A stretch of 64,000 bases of DNA from Rhizophagus irregularis (Eukaryota > Glomeromycota > Glomeromycetes > Glomerales > Glomeraceae): positions 3,803,501 through 3,867,500 of the forward strand of contig NC_089438.1 of the NCBI RefSeq assembly GCF_026210795.1, read 5' to 3'. The notes beneath the pieces are model-generated. The model did no database searches. It saw nothing but the letters and a program-made list of their open reading frames with translations, and was not told where the DNA came from. Position numbers and translations under genes: made by a program. Positions 47,007-58,793 of the stretch are shown here, one piece after another (position 1 is the first letter of the stretch; each line of letters begins with the position of its first letter).

Positions 47007-48211
47007 TCATTTATTTTCAATTATACATTCAAAACACTCAGACTTTTCCTGAGCTAAGATTTCAGACTTTTCCTGAACTACGATTTCAGATTTTTCTTGA
47101 GCTAAAATTTCAGTAAATTTGCGACTTGTATAATATGCTTGTGGATGAGATTGCATAATAGAAGTATTTGCTTGTTCTTGTACTAAAATTTTGTTTGTTT
47201 CTACAAATTCAAACATATCATCTTTTAATTGATTATCAATATTAGGTACAACATAACGATAAATTCCATCCCTGTTTATTTTATAATATTCATTAATACA
47301 TCTAACCCATTCAGATACAATATTTTCAAGCATTCTTATAGTTGGTCTATTGGAGGGATTTGAATCCCAACATTTTTTCATTAAATCTATATAACATTTT
47401 GGAGTATTTTTTATAATTTCAGGACGTTTTTCTTGATTACAAATATCCAAGACAAGTTCAAGATCATGTGCTTCATTATGAAATGGAGGAACACCTGATG
47501 TAAATTCCCACATTATCATTGAAAGACTATAAATATCACTTGCTGGGGTATAGGGTTTGTTTCTTAATATTTCAGGAGCCATATAAGGTAAAACTCCATA
47601 AATTTCATTAATCTTATTACTATAGGTTTACATAGCCCTAAATCATAATAAATAACTCATTGTGATTATCTGACATTAAAATATTACCATCATGAAAATC
47701 ACCATGAGTTAAATTTGATTCATGAATTACTTTAAGTCCTAATATAATTGTTTTCAATAATTGTAACTTGTCTTGCCATTTAAATTTAATTATATTAGAC
47801 AAACATTTTCTTAAACTTCCTTTTTTTGCATAACTCATTACAATTATATAATTTAAATTATTTGGATCTTGAGTAATTCCAAAGAATTGAATAAATTTTG
47901 AAAATGATTTTTTTTGACAATTATAATGATATTTCCACTATATAGGCAATAAAAAAAATTGTTAAATTTTTTGCAAAAGAAAATAAAATTTGCTATTAAA
48001 ATTATTAAAATAAATACTATACCTCATCCAGAAATTTACTATTTAAACTTGATGAATTATTAAGTATTTTAAGAATAACCTCATAATCTATTTGTCTATC
48101 CCATTGTTGTTTTTTAAAATTCCAACTATAAATAGGTCCATCTAACCAGATGGCTTTGTGGATTTCACCAAATCCTCCTTTATCATAATAATCAATGCTT
48201 GACAATTTATT

Positions 48212-49031
48212 TAGTGTTCCGAAAGGGTCGGGTCAAACCCGGGTCATTTGACCCGACCCGTGTTTAAAATCCGAATCGAGTTTATCATTATTTGACACGA
48301 GTCTTATATTCAACCCGGCCCGTCGGGTCAGGGTCACACCTTTGCTTGACCCGGGTTGACCCGGGTTGACCCGGGTTTAATCAAATATTTATATTTAAAA
48401 TATTTACAAACGTTTACTATGTTACACGATTTTTAATTTCTAACTTTGTTTGCGTATAAAATGAGTGAGGGTGAGAAATTAACTCTTGGAAAGCGAACTT
48501 ATTTTAAGAAGTCTATAACCCTTGAGCAGATCGAAATCAAGATGTTCTACTATGATGGAAGGTATATGTTTAATAATAACCAGTATATTTTATTAGATTT
48601 TATTAAATCGTTATGAAAATATACTAGTAAAATATAGTAAAGTATTCACAGTTTCACACCTAGCATCAATGGTAAGAGATTATCTTGTAATTAAATAATA
48701 TTAAATTTTTTTTTTACCTGTAATTAAAAGTTTTACAGTTGAAGATTTTTTCTGGAGGAACCGGCCAAAAGAAGCAAAACCAATTACAAATTGCGCGTGT
48801 ATATCTTTGAAATTAGGCTGGGCGTAAGGAGGATTTAAAAAATTATATATTTTAAACATATGAAAATTTTATTTGGACCCGGGTTATCCGGGGGTTAAAC
48901 TATATCGGGTCGGGTCAGAGGTCGGGTCATGTAAATATTAACCCGGGTATTTGTACGGGTTGGTTTTTATACTCGGGTCAAGTTCGAATACATCCTCAAA
49001 CCCGACCCGACTCGACCCTTTCGGAACACTA
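48212..49031. mobile_element. hAT-like GGGTCGGG MITE inserted in the kinase pseudogene, 820 bp
   Basis: Ends TAGTGTTCCGAAAGGGTCGG and the mirrored CCCTTTCGGAACACTA, with exact 8-bp duplications AATTTATT (48204-48211, 49032-49039). Subterminal DNA is rich in GACCCGGG words, including three tandem TTGACCCGGG near 48353-48380. It belongs to the same family as 6769-7674, but the middle differs. Confidence 0.85.
48461..48832 (+). pseudogene. Possible captured gene fragment inside the MITE
   Basis: In the middle of the MITE the composition turns balanced and reads MSEGEKLTLGKRTYFKKSIT, then LEQIEIKMFYYDGR, to a GTATATG donor-like site at about 48563. Later KIFSGGTGQKKQNQLQIARV and YL to a stop follow a TTTTACAG acceptor-like site (about 48737). 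The pieces could be exons of a small host gene picked up by the element, or the remains of the hAT transposase. No family recognised. Confidence 0.3.
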
Positions 49032-49930
49032 AATTTATTATAAGGTATCCATTCTAAAACTTCATAACTATTTTTAGCATTTAGTTGTGCTTCTTGAATA
49101 AATTTATCAATAAATTCATTTTGACTAGTCCACTTTGAAAAATCTTGTTGAAATCGTATAGTATTACATTGTTGGCACTACTGATAATCAGTATATGGTT
49201 GCTTGCATTCATTACATGATTTAACTTCATTTTTAGGATTTACTTTATCATTTTCTGCTGCTTTTTGATACCAATAAAAGGCTTTTTCTAAATTCTTTTC
49301 TGTTCCTTCTCCATTTTTATAACATATGGCTAAATTATTCATTGCTTTAATATGATCTTTTTCTACTGCTGCTTTTTGATACCAATAAAAGGCTTTTTCT
49401 AAATTCTTTTCTGTTCCTTCTCCATTTTTATAACATAAAGCTAAACTAAACACTGCATCAGTGTGACCATTTTCTGCTGCTTTTTGATACCAATGAAAGG
49501 CTTTTTCTAAATTCTTTTCTGTTCCTTCTCCTTTTTTATAGCATACAGCTAAACTATTCATTGCTGTTTCTTCACCATTTTCTGCTGCTTTTTGATACCA
49601 ATTAAAGGCTTTTTCTAAATTCTTTTCTGTTCCTTCTCCATTTTTATAACATATGGCTAAATTAAACATTGCATCAGTGTAACCATTTTCTGCTGCTTTT
49701 TGATACCAATGAAAGGCATTTTCTAAATTCTTTTCTGTTCCTTCCCCATTTTTATAGCATATGGCTAAATTATACATTGCCACTTTATCACCATTTTCTG
49801 CTGATCTTTCTAAAGAATGAATACATTCTTTACACCATAATTCTTTAGTAAATGGTTTACAACAATTTTTGGTAATTATAGTATCAGTATCTTTATCCGA
49901 GATATTCAAATTACTAAGCTTAGTTTCCAT

Positions 49931-51535
49931 CTGGTTATTTTAAAAATTTATTTTATCGAAAAAAAAATTTATTGAAAAAAAAAAATTTTATTTTTTTTTT
50001 TATTCAATATGCCATGAATGAGTTACCAAAAAAGGAAAAATTAACCAAAAGTAGAAGTTACAATTAAAAATGAATTTTTTCGGGTCATATTTTTTTCCGA
50101 TGCATTGATCTGCATTAATAACGTTTTCCATAATATACCAAAATACTTGGAAAAAGTTTTCTATTGAAACAGATTGGTCCGATGTGTCAAATTTCACTGT
50201 GTTTTAGTATAATAAAACATACGCAAAATTTCAAACAAATTTATGTATTCTAACATCCTATTATTTAAATAAACTTTAATTAACAGTTAAAGCATTAAAA
50301 GCTATATTTAAGTAGAATCTAAATAAAAAAAAATTGTAATTAAAATAAACAAGCTTAATTTTTGAAAAATTTTGAGATTATAAGAAATGTTTATATCAGT
50401 ATGTTCTTCAATGAAATTGGTAGACAAATAAATGGGTATGAATTGAATATTTCCACAAATAAAACCTAATCATATAGGTGTTATAAAAATCGTTATACTA
50501 ATATAATTATAATAATTACAGTACATTTAATAGTAATTTTTTTTTATGTTTTCGGAAATTTGACGATACATTGTATAATTAAATGATTAATATAAATTAA
50601 GAATCCTGTTATAGTACTCGTTATACTCACAAGTAATACTTACAAATACACAAATAGTATTTAAAAAAGAAATTTTTTTTTGAAAAAAATTTTCTGGGTA
50701 TCGTATGCTTAAAAAATAATAAAATTTAAATATATAAATTAAATCCATTTTTGATAAAAATAGATGTCAAAAGTTACAATAAATGAATCCTAAATTTAAA
50801 TTGGTCCATGTGCTATTACGTAATCTAATTTTTTTATATTAATTAAATTAATTAAATTTGAAAAAAAATAATTTCAAAAAATTCTTTTTTTTTTCAAAAA
50901 TTCTTCTAGGCATATTTTATTATTTAACGTAAACAAATTTCTAATTTTAGTTAAAGCATGCTTTATCCTCGGAGAAAAACGCCGATAAAAATTCGCCATA
51001 ACAATGTATAAATGTAACGCAGATCATTGTATCGGAAATAATATAGCCCGAATAATCGTGGTCAATCCATCTATTTTTAATATTGAATATCGTGGTTTTT
51101 TTTTTAAAAAAAATGTAATTTTGAATAAATCTGTAAAGGAACAATTTACTGCGCATATAGATAAATAACATGACTACAGTATGCAGACGTTCGTTAAACG
51201 CCTGTATTTTCATCACGTTAAAAAATAACATAAAATCAGATCTTTGCTTTTGATTTTCACATTGCCCCAAAAAATTTAAAGTTCGTCTGTTATAAATTGT
51301 ACCAAAATAAAATTGGTACTGGCAAATTAATTAATTAAACTGAACATTTTTTAATAAATAGCGTCCGTTAAGTCGTAACTTAAGAAGAAATTAATGATTT
51401 CTTAATAGATTGTGGACTAGATACTTCTTAGAATCTCTACCTCGTGATATTATCAGATCAAAAGCACAACAATTATCAGTTTCCGCTGATGTTCCTTCCA
51501 ATATATAAGTTATTTAGATAATACATCATCTTTCA
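49931..51535. other. AT-rich intergenic region
   Basis: No supported gene. The 107-codon minus-strand ORF 51270-50947 has no recognisable features. Poly-T/poly-A tracts are frequent. Confidence 0.45.
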
Positions 51536-51870
51536 ATGATGATATCAGAAAATAAAGAAAATGACAGGAAGAGTCATAAATTGGATGATGATGGTGGAGG
51601 TGTAGATGGTGGAGTTCGTTCAATTGGAATGGTATTGATTTCATGTTTATTTAATAATTATAACATATGTTTACTGTTACCGAATATTCAAGCAAAAGAT
51701 TTGCCTACAATTTTATTTAGACGGTAAGATAATTTAAAATATTAATTAATTGGTTATTTTTATTTCATATTTTCTTTTATAGAAGGATAATGAAGGAATT
51801 GGCGCATTTCTTTAGTGATAATGTACTTCAAAGTCGAACTAAATCACAACCTGGGTCTAAAGTAACCTAA
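51536..51870 (+). CDS. Small two-exon protein, 91 aa, unknown
   Basis: Exon 1 is 51536-51723 and exon 2 is 51783-51870, with a 59-bp GT-AG intron (GTAAGA ... TTTATAG) that keeps the frame (CG|A). The protein has a charged Gly-rich start (MMISENKENDRKSHKLDDDG, then GGVDGG), a hydrophobic middle (IGMVLISCLFNN, YNICLLLPN) and a polar end (SRTKSQPGSKVT). It could be a genuine short gene or the 5' part of a decayed one. No family recognised. Confidence 0.4.
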
Positions 51871-52554
51871 CCTTATTCACAATATTTTCTTATTCATAGT
51901 TTGTGAGTAATATATTTTAATTTGTTTCAGTTATTCTAAATTTACAGCTTTATTATTTTATTAATTGATTCTTACTGATCTTGATTAGTTTTACGCTTTA
52001 TTAAATTGATTTCTTTATGAGTTGAAGTTGAATTGATACGATGAAACGAATATAAAAAATTAGTGTTTATTTACTTGCATTTGTTTATATTTTTATATAT
52101 ATATTCAGTATATATATTTTATTTTTTTTTTATCAAATAAGTGGTTACTTATTTTATAAACTAAAATATTTCATAGGAGAAAGATTTCAAAGGTGTTCAA
52201 AAATATGAGTATTAAATATATTACAAAGTTACAGAACTATGAAATTATTTCAATATAAAATATGAATAGTACGTTCCTTCCAATTAAAAATCTTCATAGT
52301 TCATTATATCTATTTATTATATATGAAAAACGAAATTATTGGTCTCAAATGAAGTTATCGCTTTATTATTTGAAGTACTGTATATTAAACTATTTAAACT
52401 ATCTATATAATTAAAAAAAAATGGTGTTTGTGTGACTAATGTTTAGATTAGTCTGTATAAATTAATTTTGAATTACTGATCTGTATTCTTTATAGCTTGA
52501 TCAGCAAGTTATGTTGTATATCTAATCCAATTCCGGTTAGTGAAATTCTAATCG
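51871..52554. other. Intergenic AT-rich DNA
   Basis: Nothing recognised beyond TA-rich runs at 52090-52140. Confidence 0.45.
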
Positions 52555-53190
52555 TTTTATTTCTTTTCGTTTTTTTTTTTTTTTGAACCGATCTTTTACA
52601 AATGGTTCTTTCTTTCTTTTCAAATTTCCTCTTTTCTCTTTCGAAACACCTTTTTCTTTTCCTTTTCTTTTTCTTTTTTTTCTTTTTCCATTTTTTTCTC
52701 TTTCTCTTTTTTGTTTTTTTTCATTCTTTTCTTCCAAAAACCAAAAAATTATTATTATTATTTTTTTATTAAATAATCTTTTAAGACTTATATATTTTCG
52801 GTCTTTTTTTAGATCATATTATAATTTTTTTTTGAATTTTTTTTCGGTCTTTTTGGACTGAATCATTTTCCTTTTTTTCGGAATTTTTTTCGGTACTTAT
52901 TTTTTTTTAAACCCGATTTCTTTTTTTATCCTTTTTCTTTTCCCCCAAATTTTTTTTTCTTTTTCTTTCAATTTTTTTTTATTATTCTTTCTTTTTCCTT
53001 TTCGGGTTTTTTTCAACCCGATTTTTCTCTTTGTTTCTCCCACAAATTTTTTTTTTCATTTTTATTTATTCGAATTTTTTTTTATTTTTTTTTTGTTTTT
53101 TCTGGTTGGCTTTTTTTCCAATCCAAAAATTTTTTTCCCCTTTTCCTTTTTCGGTTTGGCTTTTTTTTTCAAACCGATTTTACATTCTTT
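52555..53190 (+). repeat. Long pyrimidine-rich tract
   Basis: About 630 bp in which nearly all bases on the plus strand are T or C, with repeated TTTTTTCGG and CTTTTTCTTTTTC words and semi-regular AACCCGATTT. The opposite strand reads as K/R/E-rich ORFs (for example 52737-52537) purely because of this bias. It could form triplex-type DNA. Confidence 0.6.
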
Positions 53191-53302
53191 AACCTGCGCC
53201 TCATAAATAATATTATATTATCACATTTCCTGACACTATAACTAATTTTTTATTTTCCTTTTGGACAGAAATCTGTATATGATATCAAAGTAATCTGGAT
53301 AG

Positions 53303-54797
53303 GTACCTACGAGTATACATATAAACTATACTGTACGATCAGCTAAACTGTACTGTACGAATAATCATTGTACGATTTTTTTTTCGTACAGTACAGTTCT
53401 TTTTTCACGTGATTTTGTCACGCGTATATTTAATCTGTTTGTTCATCGCAGATAATCTTTTTTTCATCCACTTTTCGACTTTTCGTGTACTATTTTTTTT
53501 TCTTTTGTTCTCTTATTTTTTGAAATCATCTTTTTTTAAGACTTGGAATGACTTTATTAGAAAAGTCTAGCGCACAGTTCAAGGTAATTTTTATTGTTTT
53601 TTACTATTTTACTGTTTTATTTATTTATTTATTTATTGCTTTTTACTTTTGCTAACTGTTTCAACATAGTTGCTTCTTGCTGAAATATTTTAGCTACTAA
53701 GGAACTGAAGTATGTCATTTTTCTTATTATTTTATTGTTTTCTGTTACTTCTTTTGATTTTGAAACTTATTAATCATTTCTTCTTTTTCATGGGCGGTGG
53801 TTTTCTTTTTTTATTTCTAATTTTTTTTTTGTTACGCTTCCTTTAATTTTTTTCATTCCTGATACTTCTCTTTTATTGTTTTTCATATCTGATACTTCTA
53901 TGTCTATTTGTTTTTCGTTTCTGACATCTCCCTTTTGTTGTTTCTCATTCTTAACACCTTTCTTTCATTTTTTTTCATTCCTGATGCATCCTATTTCATT
54001 CTTGACATCTCCTTTTCATTTTTTTCATTCTGATGCTTTTCTTTCTTTGTTTTCTGTTCCTGACACTTCCCTTTCATTTTTTTTTCATTCCTGATACTTC
54101 TCTTTTGTTGTTTTTTGTTTCTGACGTTTCCCATTTATCGTTTTTTATTCCTAACATTTCCCTTTTGTTGTTTTATTTTTTTTTCATTCCTGGTACTTCA
54201 CTTTCGCATTTTTAATTCCTAACAATTGTTTCTACTCATGATATTTTCCTTTCATTGCTTTTCTGTTCCTTTTCATCTCTATCCTATCTCTAATTTTTAC
54301 TCTTTTTAATTTAAGAGGCAGTTTTGAAAATAAAAAAATATTAAATTAATCGTATTTTATATAAAATATTAAATAAATACCCTTTAAAACTCATTAGAAA
54401 TAAAAAAAATCTGTCAAATTGTAAAAAGAATTTTATGTAAATCAGTAATATTAATAAAATTTCAATCGTAATAATGATTAATAAAAAATTATTTTAATTT
54501 ATTTTATTTATTTTAATGAGAAAATACAGTTACAAGTGAAAAAACGTATAGGTTAAAAAGTTATTATTTGAACTAAGTTAATCAGTATGTCAAAAATTAT
54601 CTACATACCTATTATAAATATAATTACAAGTATAGTAATAAACTGTACTGTACGAATTTTTTTAATTTATAATACAGTACAATATAGCGCTTTATATAGT
54701 ACTGTATTGTACTGTACGATAAATTTCGAAAAAAAATTTGTACGGTACAGTTTAGCCAATCGTACAGTACAGTTTATCTCTATACCTGGTACCTACT
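53303..54797. mobile_element. Inverted-repeat element with GTACAGTAC-rich ends, ~1.5 kb
   Basis: Left end: TAGGTACCTACGAGTATA, then ATAAACTATACTGTACGATC and AGCTAAACTGTACTGTACGA. Right end is the mirror image (TCGTACAGTACAGTTTATCT, CTATACCTGGTACCTA). Several extra TGTACTGTACGA words lie in each end, about 13 in all. The interior has a possible start (MTLLEKSSAQFK at 53548, followed by a GTAATT donor) and a degenerate minisatellite, but no transposase. No target duplication was recognised. Confidence 0.6.
53850..54260 (+). repeat. Degenerate ~31-bp minisatellite
   Basis: Units read approximately TTCATTCCTGATACTTCTCT followed by TTTGTTGTTTT, repeated about 12 times with many changes (CTGACATCTCCC, CTGACACTTCCC, CTAACATTTCCC). 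Plus-strand ORFs here are F/S-rich translations of the repeat. Confidence 0.65.
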
Positions 54798-55824
54798 AAT
54801 CAATTTTATTTAAACAAAAAACTAAGCATACCAACCAACAAATTTTGGAAAAATTGCATTTCACAAGCCTACATTTAAATATGGTATTACGTGTTCAACT
54901 GATCAAATTTATTTTCAGAAAATAAAAAATATAATTACTTCTTTTCAATCATTATTTTAAAAAATTTGTAGACATATGTAATATGTTAGAATTAATTTTT
55001 TAACCAGTCAGTAAAAGAAATAAGGTTAATACTTTCTTACTTAGGGAAAAAAATCATTTTTTTTTTAATTTTTTCTTTTTATTTATAAAATATTTATGAA
55101 TAAAATGTAGGAAGTACTCTTATTTTTCAATAAACTAATTTTATATCATTTATCTTTTACCTTTTAGATTTGTTCTATTAGTTTTCTTCTACTAAAATCC
55201 TTAATTAGTAAATAGTAAAGTAAAAAGATTTATGACTCTCTAGTGAAATATTTTTTGGTAGGAAACATAATTTTTGAGAATTTTACCAAGCTAATAATTT
55301 TATATTCATCTGAAAGGAGAGATATTTTTCTATCTTTTGAATCAAATACTATTATTCAGATTGGCCCATTACATACAGAAATATTAATGTCCAAAATTAA
55401 AGATTAAAAATAAATGCATTGTTGCATTGGAATATATTTATTCAGCAACCAAGTAATCCAATTCATACAATTTTGAATTCATTAGATCTCACCTTTAAAT
55501 GAATGTAAATTCATTCATCCAGTTCGCATATTTATTATGAAGTTATTCATATTCTTGTCACAAAAAATTTATTCTACAATTTTACATTAAAAAAATAAAA
55601 ATTATATATAACTATAGTAATTTGTTTTATTTTATTTTATTTGTTAGGTTCATAATTCTCATCTAGTAGTATTTTAATTAATATCATGTTTAACACTTGT
55701 TATTAAAAATCTAAAATTATATAAAGTTTAATTATTTGTACTTTATTAATATTTAAAACTAACAAACATACAATACTACTAAATCCAATTCTAGAATTCT
55801 CTAGTTTTTTAAGATAAATAAAAG
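54798..55824. other. Intergenic DNA with a possible gene fragment
   Basis: Mostly AT-rich. 55219-55407 (plus) is open for 62 codons with balanced composition (SLVKYFLVGNIIFENFTKLI, then SSERRDIFLSFESN) and could be the last exon of a decayed gene; no family recognised. The rest is 3' flank of the F-box-type gene. Confidence 0.35.
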
Positions 55825-57255
55825 TTAATTATATAATACGTAGTCTGAATCATCAATATCTTTACACCAAAATTTAATAATACCTAGATTTTGATATTTT
55901 TCAATAATTTTCAAATTTTCATCATTTTCAAAAATATTAATAAATATTAAAAAAAGTAATTTCTTTGGTGTTCTGTTTTTCCAGCCTATAAAAAATGATT
56001 CCCAATCTTTTGGAGTAACATCAGAATTTAAATCACTATGTATTTTTAGTTTATGAAAATTACTTTGTGAATAATTTACAACAGTATCCAATACTTCCTT
56101 TTTTTTTAAATACAAATTTCTATTTCCAAACCAAATTTTAATACTTTCTAAGTATTTGCAATTGATAAATATAGCTTTTAAAATATCTATTTCATCATTA
56201 TTAAATACTATAAAAAGCTTTCTAATATTTGGACAAAATTTAGCAATAGTTAAACTTAAAGCCTTATTCATTTCAAGCATATAAAATATTTTAAGGTTCT
56301 TTCCATTATTTTCTAAAAATTTAATTATATACTCAGGCTTAAAACATTGATGAGGAATTTTTAAAATTTCTAACTTGAGGAAATTAGCATTTTGTAACTT
56401 TTTAAAATCTTCTAAAATTACTCCATTATCGAATGAAAATATACATTTTTGTAAATTTGTGAATAAACTCACAAATGAAAGTGGTAAATCTCCATAATCA
56501 CCATAAAGTTGTAATTTCGTTATAGTTTTAGAGTGTTTTATTACAGCAGGTATAATAATTGCCCAACTAATCCTATAACGATAAGTTGATAAAGTTAAAT
56601 TTTTTAATTTATTTTGTGAAGAAATTAATTCATTTAACCCATTTGAAACATTTTTTCCCTCAAATGATATAGAAATTGATTGTAAATTATGACATGTTTG
56701 AGATAGCTGAAAGAGAAAGCTTGAAGGAAGATTTGAACTACAACATAATTCTGAAAGATCTCTCGCTCCAGGAACATAAGGGATAGAAATATTTATGTGG
56801 GAATAATAATCATAGTAATAAGTAAATTTTTCCAAAGAAGAAATTTCATTTATAAACATTTTAATAATTTCATTCGTAACTAAATTATTTCTATCATTTG
56901 ATAAGACATCTTCAACTATTGAAATAATTTTATTAATTGAAAGGACTTTGCAAAATTCTACATAATTAAACAATAAAGAATTTAGAGTAGGTGTTGAAAT
57001 GAAAATTTCATTTTTATGTAAAAGATTTTTTGATTCAATGGGAAGATTAGCAATTAATGTACTAAGAATTGATGATTTTATCCTTAATGAACGTGGTTGA
57101 TAACAATTATAATCCAAAATATTTCTCCACAAGATTCTAACAGCTATTTTACACCAAAGACGATTAACTAGCAAACATGAATGTAAAGTGAGTTTATCTC
57201 CCTCTAAATATTCAAGTATTTCATTCAAACATTCAGTTGGAAGTTGACAAGCCAT
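55825..57255 (-). CDS. F-box-type protein with leucine-rich C-terminus, 476 aa
   Basis: An intact single-exon gene. The N-terminus (MACQLPTECLNEILEYLEGD, then LHSCLLVNRLWCKIAVRILW, residues about 1-48) is an F-box, with the LP start and the SCLLVNRLWC core. The rest contains irregular leucine-rich-repeat-like segments (for example LKNLTLSTYRY, ITKLQLYGDYG, LRKLFIVF-like). F-box proteins join substrates to SCF ubiquitin ligases through Skp1; Rhizophagus has a large family of this exact layout. The start is the first ATG, after a long poly-T/A stretch (57257-57300). Substrate unknown. Confidence 0.85.
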   Translation of the reverse strand: MACQLPTECLNEILEYLEGDKLTLHSCLLVNRLWCKIAVRILWRNILDYNCYQPRSLRIKSSILSTLIANLPIESKNLLHKNEIFISTPTLNSLLFNYVEFCKVLSINKIISIVEDVLSNDRNNLVTNEIIKMFINEISSLEKFTYYYDYYSHINISIPYVPGARDLSELCCSSNLPSSFLFQLSQTCHNLQSISISFEGKNVSNGLNELISSQNKLKNLTLSTYRYRISWAIIIPAVIKHSKTITKLQLYGDYGDLPLSFVSLFTNLQKCIFSFDNGVILEDFKKLQNANFLKLEILKIPHQCFKPEYIIKFLENNGKNLKIFYMLEMNKALSLTIAKFCPNIRKLFIVFNNDEIDILKAIFINCKYLESIKIWFGNRNLYLKKKEVLDTVVNYSQSNFHKLKIHSDLNSDVTPKDWESFFIGWKNRTPKKLLFLIFINIFENDENLKIIEKYQNLGIIKFWCKDIDDSDYVLYN

Positions 57256-57925
57256 TTTTTTTTTATTTTTTTTTTTTTAACTTTTTTTTAAAAACAAAAA
57301 TAAAAATAAAAATATTGGTGTAAAAAGGGTTTAAAAATGTAAAAAAAACTTCTATTGTCATTTTGTGTAATAAATATACGAAGTTTTCCGGTATATACAT
57401 TGTGTAATAATAATGATACTATCCAATAAAATACTACATTTGTACGACCGTGACTAATAACTTGTGTTATCAACATTCATCATTTATACTATAAATAGTC
57501 TAGTTAACCTTTTTAAGAAATGTTTCATTATGACAATTTATAAATTTTAATCAGTAAAAAGTTTGACGATAATATACTGGAAAGTACATAACCATTGGTG
57601 GACTTCCCGATTATAATGATACTGTATTTTCAAATATGTGCTTTGTATTAATAGATCTATAAGAATTTACACAAATCGAGTTAAATTAACTAATAGTATA
57701 TTAACGTTAATAGGTTTTAAACATTATTTTTATCACATTTTATTAAACAAAGACCAGTGCCTGTAATGAATGTCAGATTTTTATCATTATATGTTGTCTT
57801 TGATGTCTAACCTGCAGTATCCAATAACAACCATATACTGTATATAGTATGAACAGAAATACAGCAAAATATTTTGTTATAATTAATCATTATTAATGAA
57901 AGATTAGTAATAGTTCCTTTTAACT
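57256..57925. other. Upstream region of the F-box-type gene
   Basis: Poly-A/T leader (57257-57310), then AT-rich DNA without genes up to the boundary of duplication copy B. Confidence 0.5.
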
Positions 57926-58793
57926 AGATTTCTAAATGTTAAATACATATTTTTGTAATTTAAAAACATAAATTTCATAAAAAAACTAATTCTACTTAAA
58001 TCAAGCCCACTAATTTTTTAATTTTTCTTTATAATGATTGTGAATAGTACATCTATATACTATATAGTAATTATTATATTGTACATCGAGCATTACTTGA
58101 TGAATATAAAATATTATTAGAATGCAAAAGGAAACTAAATATTGGATTTTTGTCATCATTCAAGTTGCATACTAATCCCATATTTTCTTGTTAATATTCC
58201 ATTTTTTAATCTATTATTAACAGATCGTAAATATAATTGTATTAAGAGTGTTCAAACTTGACGACAAATTAAGTCTCTTAATGTTTTTATAAATATTTTC
58301 GATTAACAACATTGGTATTATTATTTAGAAATAGAGAAATTGACTTGCAATATTAAGTAATTAGGCTTAAAAAGGATAAGTAAGTTTTGTTACATTTATA
58401 GTATAATCGAAGTATATTATATAATAATTATGGTAGAAGCTTTATTCGTAACTTTTAAAGTAACTTTTGTAGTTTATAGTATAATTTACCTACAATTAAA
58501 GTTTAAGAATTTATTATAACCCACTTTACAACTAAAAATATCACCTCACATTGGTGATCGGGTAGAAATGAGTTTTTTTAAAGACTTGGCCAGGATAGTG
58601 CATCAAATTTGACATATTATTGCTACATTATTTAATAATTCCAATCTTCAGACTGAAATTCAATACACCAGATCTTTGATAAACTGGATTTGGGCCTAAA
58701 CTGGACTTTTCCAAATCATGTGTATTAAAATAGGGTTGACATACCGAGTTTATTAGTAAAAGCTCGATATTCGCTATAACAGATCAATTTTCT

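Larger units (their letters stand above)
47007..49930 (-). pseudogene. Sel1-repeat protein kinase pseudogene
   Basis: Starting at 49930 (METKLSNLNISDKD), the protein has five Sel1-like repeats of 36 residues (AENGYTDAMFNLAICYKNGE type) from about residue 44 to 228, then a cysteine module (CNECKQPYTDY, CQQC) and a TKL-like kinase domain. Lesions: a TAG at 49178-49180, probably from TGG, between DYQ and CQQC; the 820-bp MITE at 48212-49031, which splits LEWIPYNKF from SSIDYYDKGGFGEIHKAIW; and two frameshifts near 47640 and 47620 around DLGLCKP. After an intron (48022-47938) come THGDFHDGNIL and MAPEILRNKPYT, and the C-terminus repeats QEKSEILA three times. The Sel1 part alone (49930-49178) could still be made as a 250-aa protein. 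Intact relatives would use Sel1 repeats for protein contacts. Confidence 0.85.

Noticed and set aside
50947-51270. 107-codon minus-strand ORF
   Set aside because: No domain, no adjoining exons and AT-biased residue use; not enough to call a gene.
52537-52861. K/R/E-rich minus ORF and F-rich plus ORF
   Set aside because: Both are products of the polypyrimidine tract.
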